A stretch of DNA of 64,000 nt from Corallococcus soli (GCF_014930455.1 NZ_JAAIYO010000003.1:868001-932000), one strand, 5' to 3'. Shown: positions 54,063 to 62,266, numbered from the stretch's first letter. Notes: generated from the sequence alone by a model not told the origin. Numbers and translations are program-made.

Positions 54063-55397
54063 TCACTCGAAGAGGGCCAGGCAAGGCAGCGTCGAGGGCT
54101 CCGCTAGCCGGAGAAAGCCGTAGCCAAGCCCCGCGAGCCCATGAAAGAAGGAGGGCTCACGGTCATTGCCGGGTCCCAGGTGGAAGCCACCACGCGTCTT
54201 GGCGGCACGCAGGACATGGAGCGCGATGGCATGTGCCTTCTGGAGCAACACGTTCTCTTCCGTGTGTTGCCAGGCGCGCAGGAGTGTTTCGGCCCAGCCC
54301 ATGTTTCCACAGCAGAGGTGATCCATCGCGTACGGGGGACTCGTCCGCAGCGTGGTGAGCGCCCAGCCCAGTTCCTCCCTGAGGGATGCGTCGAGCGTCG
54401 CCGGTGGTGCCAGGTCGAGCAGCGCGATGCGGCCCAGCGCCATTCCTGGCGCGCCATGACACCAGCCCAGCAGGAACTTCCTCTCGCGTTCAGGTGAGAG
54501 GAACCAGTTGCCGGACTGAGGATCGAAGAGCTGACGTTCAAAACGCAGCGCCTCCGCAATCGCGTCCCACGATTCTGTGTCGCCACCAACCCGGTTGGCC
54601 AACCGGGCCAAGGCCATGCAGACGCCCGTGGTTCCATGGGCCATGCCGCTGCGTGGCCAGGAAAAGGTCCGGCGTGCCCAGGCCCGGGGCCCCTGTTCGA
54701 AGCTGATTCGATGGCGCAGGAGATGACCCCTGGCCACCTGGGCCAGTTCGAGTGGGGTCTGCCCGCGCGGGTTGGGACGGTCCGCCACGCGTCCCAGCGA
54801 AAGCAGCGTCAGGATCGCCCCCGCACAGCCATAGACCACGTCAAGCCGGATGTCGGCGGTCAGCTCCTCGGGCGTGATGAGCGCACTGAGGGCATGCGCT
54901 TCGTCCAGGAGGGAGGCGTCGTCGAGCAGCTGGCCCAGCTTGACGAAGCAATAGAGAAGCGACCCCGCCCCCACCAGCCCCCCAATGCCGAGGCGTGCGA
55001 GTGAATGCGCCAGGGAGCCAGCCGCCACTGCGCGAGCCTGCTGACGGAGCGGGGCGAAGATGCGCAGGGCAAGCTCTCGGGACTCCGCGTCACCTGTCAA
55101 CCGCCCATGCGCGGCGAAGAAGAGGCCAATTCCCGGAAGCCCACTGTAGAAGTCATGGATGCCGTCGGGGAGCGGAAGCTTGGGATTACCACTCCCTTCC
55201 GCAGTTTCGCGAGCATTGCCCACCCATGACACGCTTCCATCCGCGTCACGGATGCACTGTGCACGAAGACGGGCTGCCACGACGGAAGCGGCATTCAACA
55301 GGAGGCCTCGGTCGAGCGTCGCCACAGCGGGCGTGTCATGCTCAATCGGGCGGGTCGGGGATTCGGACGAGGTGGGAAGCCGGGCGTGTGACTGCAT
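54063..55397 (-). CDS. lanC: Lanthionine synthetase LanC with CCG zinc motif
   Basis: A 444-aa cyclase that adds Cys thiols to dehydrated residues. The (alpha/alpha) toroid repeats contain GIHDFYSGLPGIGLFFAA, GIGGLVGAG, VYGCAGAILTL, MAHGTTGVCMALARL, GWCHGAPGMALGR, LCCGNMGWAETLL and FHGLAGLGYGFLRL. Zinc ligands are C313, C362 and C363: the second motif is CCG, as in ProcM-like class II enzymes, instead of the CHG of classical LanC. The C-terminus (LAEPSTLPCLALFE) also resembles LanM cyclase domains. ATG 55397 follows GGGAGGGACCAAGGAC. First gene of the minus-strand operon. Confidence 0.93.
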   Translation of the reverse strand: MQSHARLPTSSESPTRPIEHDTPAVATLDRGLLLNAASVVAARLRAQCIRDADGSVSWVGNARETAEGSGNPKLPLPDGIHDFYSGLPGIGLFFAAHGRLTGDAESRELALRIFAPLRQQARAVAAGSLAHSLARLGIGGLVGAGSLLYCFVKLGQLLDDASLLDEAHALSALITPEELTADIRLDVVYGCAGAILTLLSLGRVADRPNPRGQTPLELAQVARGHLLRHRISFEQGPRAWARRTFSWPRSGMAHGTTGVCMALARLANRVGGDTESWDAIAEALRFERQLFDPQSGNWFLSPERERKFLLGWCHGAPGMALGRIALLDLAPPATLDASLREELGWALTTLRTSPPYAMDHLCCGNMGWAETLLRAWQHTEENVLLQKAHAIALHVLRAAKTRGGFHLGPGNDREPSFFHGLAGLGYGFLRLAEPSTLPCLALFE

Positions 55398-55430
55398 ATG
55401 TCCTTGGTCCCTCCCAGAACTCGTCCTGTC

Positions 55431-55460
55431 ATGTAAGCACGGACGGGTATTTCTCGCCAA
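55431..55460 (-). promoter_or_regulatory. Possible promoter of the lanC-lanA operon
   Basis: On the minus strand TTGGCG (55455-55460), an 18-bp spacer, then TTACAT (55431-55436), about 35 bp before the lanC ATG. Only partial match to sigma-70 consensus, so tentative. Confidence 0.3.
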
Positions 55461-55473
55461 GCGTGAGTGGCGG

Positions 55474-55968
55474 TTATTCCATCGATAGGCGCCTGCATTC
55501 CCTTTCTGACAACCTCAATAGGGGAGTCAGGGGTGTCCTTGACGCTCCTGGGGCGTCAGCCAAGTCCAGCAGCACGTCCTCCTCGGAGAAGGTCTCCACC
55601 GCGAACTTGCGGAGCACGCGGAACGTCGTGTCCAGGCGGGGGAAGATCTCCCGGAACATCGTCCACTCGCGCAGGCGCGCCACCGCGTCCCGGTGCTGCG
55701 GCCCCAACGGCAACCGCAGCCCCACCGCCCGCGCCGGCAACGGCAGGCCCGGCGTGAACTCCGCCTCTCCCGACTCCCAGGCGTAGCAGTCGAAGAGGGC
55801 CTCGCGCGCCTTGTGCTCCATCGCCTCCATGAGCTGCGACAGCTCCACGAAGCAGCGCTGCACCAGGAAGGTGCCGTAGGGCAGGTTTGCCCCCTCCGCC
55901 GCCTCGAACGCCGCCGTCGCACGCGGAGCCTTCAGGATGCGCAGGTTCACCAACACGCTGCCCTTCAT
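55474..55968 (-). pseudogene. Chimeric fragment: leader repeat joined to an internal piece of the DUF4388 gene
   Basis: A 164-codon open frame. Codons 1-5 (MKGSV) come with leader copy B. The next ~130 codons duplicate the internal part of the DUF4388 protein encoded at 59720-60913 (VLVNLRIL...ETFSEEDVLLDLA), including one in-frame 3-bp deletion. The last ~29 codons are unrelated. It lacks the N- and C-terminal parts of its parent, so it is probably a remnant, though it could be translated. It lies just upstream of lanC at the cluster edge. Confidence 0.8.
55560..55956 (-). repeat. Duplicated DUF4388 gene segment, copy 2
   Basis: 397 bp nearly identical to 60328-60727 in the same orientation, differing by scattered substitutions and one 3-bp deletion. 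The right end meets the leader repeat at a shared CAC, suggesting a microhomology junction. High identity implies a recent event. Confidence 0.9.
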
Positions 55969-56036
55969 TCAAGCTGTCCCTTCTGGGGTGACAGGGACTC
56001 ATCTGGGCACTCCCCGCACCTGGGGTGCAAGTGGGC
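55954..56036 (-). promoter_or_regulatory. 5' leader repeat, copy B
   Basis: Second copy of the 83-bp leader found at 42756-42838, same orientation, 76/83 identical by hand alignment. It keeps GUCCCU/AGGGAC pairing over the ribosome site and strengthens the upstream stem to GCACC/GGUGC. The two copies stand as direct repeats on either side of the lanthipeptide cluster. Confidence 0.7.
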
Positions 56037-56063
56037 CTGGGGACTCGGAAGCCAGGTCCGCGC

Positions 56064-56891
56064 TCAGGCGTTCGCGATTGTCACCACGGCGCGCTCCAGC
56101 CGTCCTGCCGCTAGGTCTTCCGGGTGGATCAGGACGTAGACCCAGTTTGTTCCCCAATGGAAGCCAGCAGGGTTGTCGGAGTTGATGCGCCAGAGCTGCA
56201 CGTAGGAGGCAGGGGCCTGCCCGGCCGGTGGCGGGGGAGCTTCGTGTTCGTCCAGCCCGGCGCTCCGGTGACCTCCCAGCCGATGCACGCCGGGTTCCAG
56301 CTGATCCTCGAGGAAGCCTTCGGGCTCCCAGTCGGTCCAGTGCGACAGGAGCTCCATGTCCTCCTTCGGGAGCGGTGACTCCCAGGCATTGCCCCCTGGC
56401 AGCGACCAGCCCGGAGCAAACGACATCCGTGCTTCCCAGCGCCCCACGGTCCAGGGAAGGGGGATGGAACGGGCGCGAGCCTCGGAGGGATCCGGATACC
56501 AACGGACGCGAAACCTCTCGGAGAACGGCCCTCTCACCTCATGGTCGAGCGCGAAGAGGCCGTGGCGCGGCAGGTCCGGAGCCAAGTCCTGGATTCGCGC
56601 GAAGTGAAGCTGCCCGAGGAAGCGGAAGCCCTTCCACGCAAGGTTCGCCTCTTCCACGTACGGGGTGCCGCCGAACTTGCTGTCGAGAACCCCGAGCACT
56701 GGCGTCGCGGCACGTTGTCCCAACAGCCGACGCACCCAGGAGGTCCGCAGGGGCCGCCCTGAAAACCGCTCCGTCCGGACGTACGTGCACCTGCGTGGGG
56801 CGTCGTCGAGGAACCTTTCGACGCGGTCCAACAATGTCTGCGAGCGAGCGCGGAGCAACCGTCGCAGGTCTTCCGGAAGTTCAGGGCGCAT
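56064..56891 (-). CDS. DUF1963 (YwqG-like) protein
   Basis: A 275-aa soluble protein with the DUF1963 pattern: SKFGGTPYVEEANLAWKGFRFLGQLHFARI at about 71-100, then the C-terminal WGTNWVYVLIHPEDLAAGRLERAVV. These proteins are often found in polymorphic toxin/immunity neighbourhoods, and the Sit-like cassette is divergent from it here. Start taken at ATG 56891; upstream in-frame starts exist and no strong ribosome site decides. Function unknown; may be an orphan immunity protein. Confidence 0.78.
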   Translation of the reverse strand: MRPELPEDLRRLLRARSQTLLDRVERFLDDAPRRCTYVRTERFSGRPLRTSWVRRLLGQRAATPVLGVLDSKFGGTPYVEEANLAWKGFRFLGQLHFARIQDLAPDLPRHGLFALDHEVRGPFSERFRVRWYPDPSEARARSIPLPWTVGRWEARMSFAPGWSLPGGNAWESPLPKEDMELLSHWTDWEPEGFLEDQLEPGVHRLGGHRSAGLDEHEAPPPPAGQAPASYVQLWRINSDNPAGFHWGTNWVYVLIHPEDLAAGRLERAVVTIANA

Positions 56892-57018
56892 GTCGCTCTG
56901 GGGTCGTTGAGGGGGCGCTCCCTCGTCGGGGGCACGATGCCACAAGGCAATGGAGATGCCGGTGAGTGCCGCATCGGGTGTGGGCTGACGGCACCGGGTG
57001 CTACCGTTCCCGGTCCCG

Positions 57019-58062
57019 ATGAAGATCCTCTACCTCAACTTCGCCGCGCCGACGGACAACGCCACCAACAACTCGATTCCGAGGATCCTGGCCAAGTACC
57101 AGAAGCAGGATCAGGCCTCCCGGATGAACCGTTTCTCCGCGTGGTGGTGGGGCGCCTCCGTTCTGGAGCGGGTGGATTGCTTCGCCAGCGTGGCGGAGCA
57201 TCAACGGTACCTGGACACGCCGCTGGGGCGGGATCCCGGCTCCCTTGCGGCCTATGAGCAGGCGCGGGGACAGGTGCGCGGCTTCTTCCTGAGGCATCCC
57301 CAGTGCAGCAAGATCATGGTGGGCATGCACGGCCTGTATGACGACACGACGTACGGCTACTCGCAGCCCCAGCACGACGCGCCCCGGGTGTCCTACGACA
57401 AGGCCTCGGACATCGTGCTCTCGTTCCTGAGAGACCACGTGGGCAGCCGTCCCATCAGCCTGTCACTGGTGATGTGCTACGGGGCGCGGTCGGCGCAGTT
57501 CGACGTGTCCCATGATCCGGACCGGCTGGGAGGGGTCGCGGGGCCGGACCTGTCCAGCGCGTTCGCGTTCAAGTTCTACGCGGGCCTGTGCAAGTACCTG
57601 AACGTGAAGATGAGCGCGCGGACCGGGGCCGCCTCTTTCGATGACACGACGGGCGCGTCCCGCGTGGAGTCCGAGCTGACGCTGGGCCACCGCATCCAGA
57701 TGACGCGCAACCCTTTCACCCCGCAGGAGCAGGCACAGCTCGACGCGCAGAGCCAGCTCGAGCTGGACATGTTCATGCAGGATCTCCAGCCGCAGGCCGT
57801 AAACCCGTTCAACATGGATCAGATCAAGGCCGCGGACCGGCAGGGAGATGCCTTCGCCCAGGACCAGCTCGTGACCCTGCAGGGAGCGGATCCCCTGACC
57901 CGGGCGAAGCGCGAGGCCGCGTGGTCGCGCTACTCGCAGCTGCCCCAGTCGAAGCCGAAGAAGTCCGGCAAGCTGACGTACGAGTACGACCCGGGCACGC
58001 ACCAGGTCGTCATCAAGAGCAAGTACCCGGAGCCGCGCGTCGTGCAGCGGGTGAGGATCTGA
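57019..58062 (+). CDS. Protein upstream of Sit-like toxin, with clan-CD-peptidase-like His/Cys motifs
   Basis: A 347-aa protein without a signal peptide. The first ~170 residues alternate predicted strands and helices. KIMVGMHGLYDD (H104) and ISLSLVMCYGARSA (C153) are hydrophobic strands ending in His-Gly and Cys, as in caspase/clostripain-fold (clan CD) peptidases. The rest is Gln/Lys-rich and ends in a basic segment. Five bp separate its stop from the toxin start, so it is in the toxin operon and occupies the place of sitB in SitBAI cassettes. Peptidase activity is inference. Confidence 0.6.
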   Translation: MKILYLNFAAPTDNATNNSIPRILAKYQKQDQASRMNRFSAWWWGASVLERVDCFASVAEHQRYLDTPLGRDPGSLAAYEQARGQVRGFFLRHPQCSKIMVGMHGLYDDTTYGYSQPQHDAPRVSYDKASDIVLSFLRDHVGSRPISLSLVMCYGARSAQFDVSHDPDRLGGVAGPDLSSAFAFKFYAGLCKYLNVKMSARTGAASFDDTTGASRVESELTLGHRIQMTRNPFTPQEQAQLDAQSQLELDMFMQDLQPQAVNPFNMDQIKAADRQGDAFAQDQLVTLQGADPLTRAKREAAWSRYSQLPQSKPKKSGKLTYEYDPGTHQVVIKSKYPEPRVVQRVRI

Positions 58063-58067
58063 GCGAG

Positions 58068-59357
58068 GTGCTCCTGGCCACCCGGCTGTGCGTCGCCGTC
58101 CTGCTCCTCGCCCTCCTGAATGCGTGCGCCACTTCGCATGGGGTGCGCCTCGATACGGGGCAGGGAAGGCCCCTGGAGTACAGGCCCTCCGCGAACAGCT
58201 CCGCGAAGGTGCGCGCGGAGGCGCTCGAGGCTGCGTTGACGCAACTGGTCCTGAGCGCGCCCCTGACACTCCGCTCTCACCGGCAGGGTGAATGGGTCCG
58301 CGCGTCCTACCGTGGCCACGACGTTGACCTGGGATGGCGGGGGCTGATGAGCAAGAGCTTCGTTGGCCTCTGTGAACCGGGCCAACGCAGGGCGACTTGC
58401 CTCTCCCTGCTCGACGACGTGATGGGGCTGAGCGAGTGGGACAAGCTGGGGGTTGCCCTGGGGCTGTCGCTCGAACCGCTCAAGGAGAGCATCTCCTCGG
58501 CGGTGGAGCAGACCCTGGCGCCGCAGCTCTTCTATACGGTCATCGCCACGGGACTCATCACCTGGGCGGTGCTGGCCGCCAACCCCGAGCCCGTGTTCAC
58601 CAAAGCGGCGGCAGTCGTCTCCGCCCTGCTGCTGATCTATCTGGGCGTGGAGACCTTCTTCGCGCTGGTGGATGCAAGCCAGGAGCTGAAGAGGGCCAGT
58701 GATCGGGCAACGACCTGGATGGAGCTGGAACAGGCCGGCCTGCACTTCGCCAACCGCGTGGGGCCCGAGGTGGCGCGCGTCTTCGTCCTCGCGGTCACGG
58801 TGGTCGTAAGCCACGGAATGGTCGGAGGCGCAGCGCTGCTGGCCTCGCGGCTTGCGATGCTGCCCAGCTACACCGAGGTCGCGGCGGCGGGCGCTGCCTC
58901 AATGGGGGTCCATCTGGCGAATGTGGGACAGGTGGGCTCCGTAGCGGTTGTTGAAAACACCGTCGTCATTTCCCTGCCCGCCACGGCGATCGTCGCCGTG
59001 ATCCAGGGGAGGGGAGGACTCGCGGCGGGTGTCGGTTCTGTCGGCGTGAGGTCCTGGGGCTCGTTCAGTGGCCTCAAGAATGCGCTGGGTCCGGCCGGCA
59101 AGGGAAAGCAGTGGCACCACATCGTCGAACAGACGGAGGGCAATGTTCAACGGTTCGGTCCAAACACCCTGCACAACACCGAGAACGTGATCTCCATTGA
59201 TGAAGGGGTTCACCGGCGGATTAGCTCATACTACTCATCCAAGGATTCTCCCTTCACAGGAGCACAAACTGTGCGGCAATGGCTGAGTGGCCAATCCTTT
59301 CAGGCCCAACGCGACTTTGGCTTGAAGCTTCTTCGAGACTTCGGAGTCATTCCGTGA
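58068..59357 (+). CDS. sitA: SitA-type lipoprotein toxin with HHIVEQ nuclease-like C-terminus
   Basis: A 429-aa polymorphic toxin of the Myxococcus outer-membrane-exchange type. Lipoprotein signal with lipobox LLNAC (C20) and the family-like start ATSHGVRLDTGQGRPLEY. A helical middle has several hydrophobic segments (about 155-205, 235-265, 298-325). A C-terminal toxin domain of about 85 residues carries WHHIVEQ (H350, H351), LHNTENVISID (H369, N373) and VHRRISSYYSSK (H382), a His-Me-finger (HNH/AHH-like) pattern. GTG start at 58068. Lipoproteins of this class pass to kin by TraA-mediated exchange and kill non-immune cells; nuclease action here is inferred. Confidence 0.82.
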   Translation: MLLATRLCVAVLLLALLNACATSHGVRLDTGQGRPLEYRPSANSSAKVRAEALEAALTQLVLSAPLTLRSHRQGEWVRASYRGHDVDLGWRGLMSKSFVGLCEPGQRRATCLSLLDDVMGLSEWDKLGVALGLSLEPLKESISSAVEQTLAPQLFYTVIATGLITWAVLAANPEPVFTKAAAVVSALLLIYLGVETFFALVDASQELKRASDRATTWMELEQAGLHFANRVGPEVARVFVLAVTVVVSHGMVGGAALLASRLAMLPSYTEVAAAGAASMGVHLANVGQVGSVAVVENTVVISLPATAIVAVIQGRGGLAAGVGSVGVRSWGSFSGLKNALGPAGKGKQWHHIVEQTEGNVQRFGPNTLHNTENVISIDEGVHRRISSYYSSKDSPFTGAQTVRQWLSGQSFQAQRDFGLKLLRDFGVIP

Positions 59358-59716
59358 ACCCTCGCAAACTCAAGTCGGTGAGCATCGAGGAACTGGTCCA
59401 CGAATACGAGCAAGGAGCCACTGCCTATGGGCAGGCCCTGGCCGACGCGGACTCGCGCGCCGCAAATCGTGCCCACGACAGGATTGCGGGCGCCTACCGT
59501 GAACTCCGGAGTAGGGCAGCGGCTTCCAACCTCCTGCCACTGTTGAAGAGCGAGGACGACAACGTCCGGTCTTGTGCGGCGGCACACGCGCTTGAGTTCG
59601 CGCCAGCGCAGGGCGAGCCTGTGCTGATCGAGATGGCTACCCGCCCAGGTCTTCGGCGGACACCCGCCGAATACGCGCTTAAGGCTTGGCGGGAGGGCAC
59701 CCTCAAGTTCCCCTGA
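59354..59716 (+). CDS. sitI: Probable immunity protein (DUF2019-like)
   Basis: A 120-aa cytosolic helical protein starting at GTG 59354, overlapping the toxin stop by 4 bp (GTGA). MNPRKLKSVSIEELVHEYEQ, DSRAANRAHDRIAGAYRELR and LLPLLKSEDDNVRSCAAAHALEFAP resemble DUF2019/HEAT-like immunity proteins. Small size, coupling and position directly after the toxin gene make it the likely cognate inhibitor. Confidence 0.8.
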   Translation: MNPRKLKSVSIEELVHEYEQGATAYGQALADADSRAANRAHDRIAGAYRELRSRAAASNLLPLLKSEDDNVRSCAAAHALEFAPAQGEPVLIEMATRPGLRRTPAEYALKAWREGTLKFP

Positions 59717-59719
59717 GGC

Positions 59720-60913
59720 TCAGCCCCCACCCATTAAATCCCCCAGGTTCAATCCATACGGCTCCGTCGTGGTGCGCCGGGGGGAAGAAGGCTCCACGGC
59801 CCCATCCGCCAGGGGCGCCACGCGGATGAGCCCCGCGGCCATCAGCCGGTGCACCGACCGCGACGCGGCCAGCTCCCCCATGGCCGCCGTGCGCAGCGCC
59901 TGACGGATGCTCCGGCTGCCCCGTAGCTTGGAGTACAGGTACAGGTCATCCGCCGTCAGGTCCGGCGGGGCAGGGCGGGGGATGGGCTCGAACACCAGCC
60001 TCCCATCCAGCGCGAACAGCTCATCACTCAGCGCCAGCGTCAGCCCCACCTCCGCCTCGCGGTACAGCGCGTGCGCCTCCGGCACGGGGCCCCGCTCCAG
60101 CACCTGCGCCGCCAGCGCCACCGCGTGGTCGTACTTGCGCGAGGACAGGAACGCCCGCACCAGCGCCAGCAGCTCCGTGAACTCCGTGGACTCGCCCACC
60201 TGCGGCCCCCGGGCCCGGTGCGGCGCCAGCGCCCCCCGCCGGTACAGGTGCAGCACCCACCGCGCGGCGAACAGCGGCGCCTCCCTGGCGCTCGCCAGCA
60301 GCTCCCCCAGCGTCGCCCCTCCGGCCGCCAGGTCCAGCAGCACGTCCTCCTCCTCGGAGAAGGTCTCCACCGCGAACTCGCGGAACACGCGGAACGTCGT
60401 GTCCAGGCGGGGGAAGATCTCCCGGAACATCGCCCACTCGCGCAGGCGCGCCACCGCGTCCCGGTGCAGCGGCCCCAACGGCAACCGCAGCCCCACCGCC
60501 CGCGCCGACAACGGCAGGCCCGGCGTGAACTCCACCTCGCCCGACTCCCAGGCGTAGCAGTCGAAGAGCGCCTCGCGCGCCTTGTGCTCCATCGCCTCCA
60601 TGAGCTGCGGCAGCTCCACGAAGCAGCGCTGCACCAGGAAGGTGCCGTAGGGCAGGTTCGCCCCCTCCGCCGCCTCGAAGGCCGCCGCCGCGCGCGGGGC
60701 CTCCAGGATGCGCAGGTTCACCAACACCTGCGCCAGGTGCTCGCGCGGATCCGTGGACGCCACCCCCACCAGATGCCCGTCCCGCAGGTAGAACTCCCGG
60801 CGCACCGCGCCCCGCTCCACCCGCAGCGTCCCCTCCAACCCCGGCGTCGAATAGAGCGGCGGCAACACCAACTGGAGCCGGTAGCTGGCCAGGTTTCCCG
60901 TGAACGCTTCCAT
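59720..60913 (-). CDS. DUF4388-domain protein
   Basis: A 397-aa cytosolic protein. The N-terminal DUF4388 region (FTGNLASYRLQLVLPPLY...GTLRVERGAVRREFYLRDGHLVGVAS) is followed by LVNLRIL...LPYGTFLVQRCFVELPQLMEAMEHKAREALFDCYAWESGEVEF. Further helical, TPR-like material follows, with a C-terminal winged-helix-like part (DLYLYSKLRGSRSIRQAL). In myxobacteria such proteins appear in regulatory networks with response regulators; role here unknown. ATG 60913 follows GGAGGGCG. An internal ~400-bp piece is duplicated beside lanC. Confidence 0.85.
   Translation of the reverse strand: MEAFTGNLASYRLQLVLPPLYSTPGLEGTLRVERGAVRREFYLRDGHLVGVASTDPREHLAQVLVNLRILEAPRAAAAFEAAEGANLPYGTFLVQRCFVELPQLMEAMEHKAREALFDCYAWESGEVEFTPGLPLSARAVGLRLPLGPLHRDAVARLREWAMFREIFPRLDTTFRVFREFAVETFSEEEDVLLDLAAGGATLGELLASAREAPLFAARWVLHLYRRGALAPHRARGPQVGESTEFTELLALVRAFLSSRKYDHAVALAAQVLERGPVPEAHALYREAEVGLTLALSDELFALDGRLVFEPIPRPAPPDLTADDLYLYSKLRGSRSIRQALRTAAMGELAASRSVHRLMAAGLIRVAPLADGAVEPSSPRRTTTEPYGLNLGDLMGGG
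60328..60727 (-). repeat. Duplicated DUF4388 gene segment, parent copy
   Basis: 400 bp inside the intact DUF4388 gene, nearly identical to 55560-55956. Because this copy sits in a complete gene it is taken as the source. Confidence 0.9.
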
Positions 60914-61156
60914 CCGTGGACGCCCTCCAAGGCGGGCTGACTGCTGCATCAGCCGCCAGGGTAGCGGCAGACCCGAGCCCTCTCAACCCCCCGGAACTGC
61001 TCGCCTTTTCCTGGCCGGTCGCAATATTCCAGGCAGGGGAGGGGCGCGGATGTCGGGCGTTCGCCACAGGGCGCCGCCGTCAACGGAAGGTTGCAGGGGC
61101 GGGGCGGGTATGCGAACGAGCCGTGTCCTCCACCCGTCATTGGAATCGCAAGCGCT

Positions 61157-62170
61157 ATGCGGATTCTCTCAGGTGTCCAGTCGTCCGGAAGGCTGCACAT
61201 TGGCAACTATTACGGAGCCATGCGGCAGTTCGTGCAGCTCCAGGATCAGGGAGAGGCCTACTACTTCATCGCGAACTACCACGCGCTCAACACCGTGCGG
61301 GACCCCAAGCTCGCGCAGGAGCTGACGCGCGACGCGGCGCTCACGTACCTGTCGCTGGGCCTGGATCCGAAGAAGGCCATCCTCTTCCGCCAGAGCGACG
61401 TGAAGGAGGTGGCGGAGCTGTACTGGATCCTCGGCACGGTGGTGCCCCAGTCGAACCTGGAGCGCGCCCACAGCTACAAGGACAAGGTCGCGCAGGGCAT
61501 CAGCCCGGACTTCGGCCTCTTCGCCTACCCGGTGCTGATGGCCGCGGACATCCTGCTCTACAGCGCGGACGCCGTGCCGGTGGGCAAGGATCAGATCCAG
61601 CACATCGAGTTCGCGCGCGACTGGGCCGTGAAGTTCAACACCCAGTACGTCCCCGGCTACGACCCGGCGGACCCCGAAGGCAAGGAGCGGGGCCACTCGC
61701 CCGGCATCCTCAAGCTGCCCGCCGCCCATGTGCAGGAGTCCACCGCGACGGTGCCCGGCATCGACGGGCGCAAGATGTCCAAGTCCTACGGCAACACGCT
61801 GGAGCTGTTCGGCGAGGAGAAGGACATCAAGAAGCGCATCATGTCCATCAAGACGGACTCCACCCCGGTGGAGGCGCCCAAGCCCACCACGGACGCGCCG
61901 CTCTACGATCTGCTCAGGCTGATGCTCCCGGCCGCGGAGTTCGCGGAGGTGGACGCGACCTGGAAGGCCGGCGGCAAGGGCTACGGCGACTACAAGAAGA
62001 AGCTGCTGGAGGCCTTCCACACCACCTTCGGCCCCGCCCGCCAGCGCTACGCGGAGCTGCGCGCGGACACCGGGGAGCTGGAGCGCATCCTCCAGGACGG
62101 CGCCCAGCGCGCCCGCGCAGAAGCCCACCGCCTGATGGACCAGGTGCGCAGGGCCGTGGGAATCCCCTGA
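61157..62170 (+). CDS. trpS: Tryptophan-tRNA ligase
   Basis: A 337-aa class I aminoacyl-tRNA synthetase that charges tRNA-Trp. The HIGH-type motif appears as RLHIGNYYGAM (about 11-21), YHALNT and VPVGKDQIQHIE are the amino-acid pocket, and KMSKSYGN is the second signature. Normal bacterial length. Start at ATG 61157 (MRILSGVQSSG), consistent with the family N-terminus; the upstream open frame is not conserved-looking. Followed within 100 bp by scpA. Confidence 0.96.
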   Translation: MRILSGVQSSGRLHIGNYYGAMRQFVQLQDQGEAYYFIANYHALNTVRDPKLAQELTRDAALTYLSLGLDPKKAILFRQSDVKEVAELYWILGTVVPQSNLERAHSYKDKVAQGISPDFGLFAYPVLMAADILLYSADAVPVGKDQIQHIEFARDWAVKFNTQYVPGYDPADPEGKERGHSPGILKLPAAHVQESTATVPGIDGRKMSKSYGNTLELFGEEKDIKKRIMSIKTDSTPVEAPKPTTDAPLYDLLRLMLPAAEFAEVDATWKAGGKGYGDYKKKLLEAFHTTFGPARQRYAELRADTGELERILQDGAQRARAEAHRLMDQVRRAVGIP

Positions 62171-62192
62171 ACACGCGTTCCTGTTCGAATGT

Positions 62193-62220
62193 TTGACCCA
62201 CCTGGAAGGCACTGTTAAGG
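62193..62220 (+). promoter_or_regulatory. Possible promoter upstream of scpA
   Basis: TTGACC (62193-62198), 16-bp spacer, TTAAGG (62215-62220), about 47 bp before the scpA start. The -35 is good, the -10 poor. Confidence 0.3.
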
Positions 62221-62266
62221 AGGTCTGTCCCCCCCGGCGCGCGCTAAAGGCCGGAAATTCGGGCCC

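Noticed and set aside
56064-56891. DUF1963 gene as part of the Sit-like operon
   Set aside because: It is on the opposite strand and divergent, so at most an orphan neighbour.
62171-62266. tRNA or riboswitch in the trpS-scpA gap (GTTCGAAT seen)
   Set aside because: No acceptor stem, anticodon loop or partner arms can be built around it.
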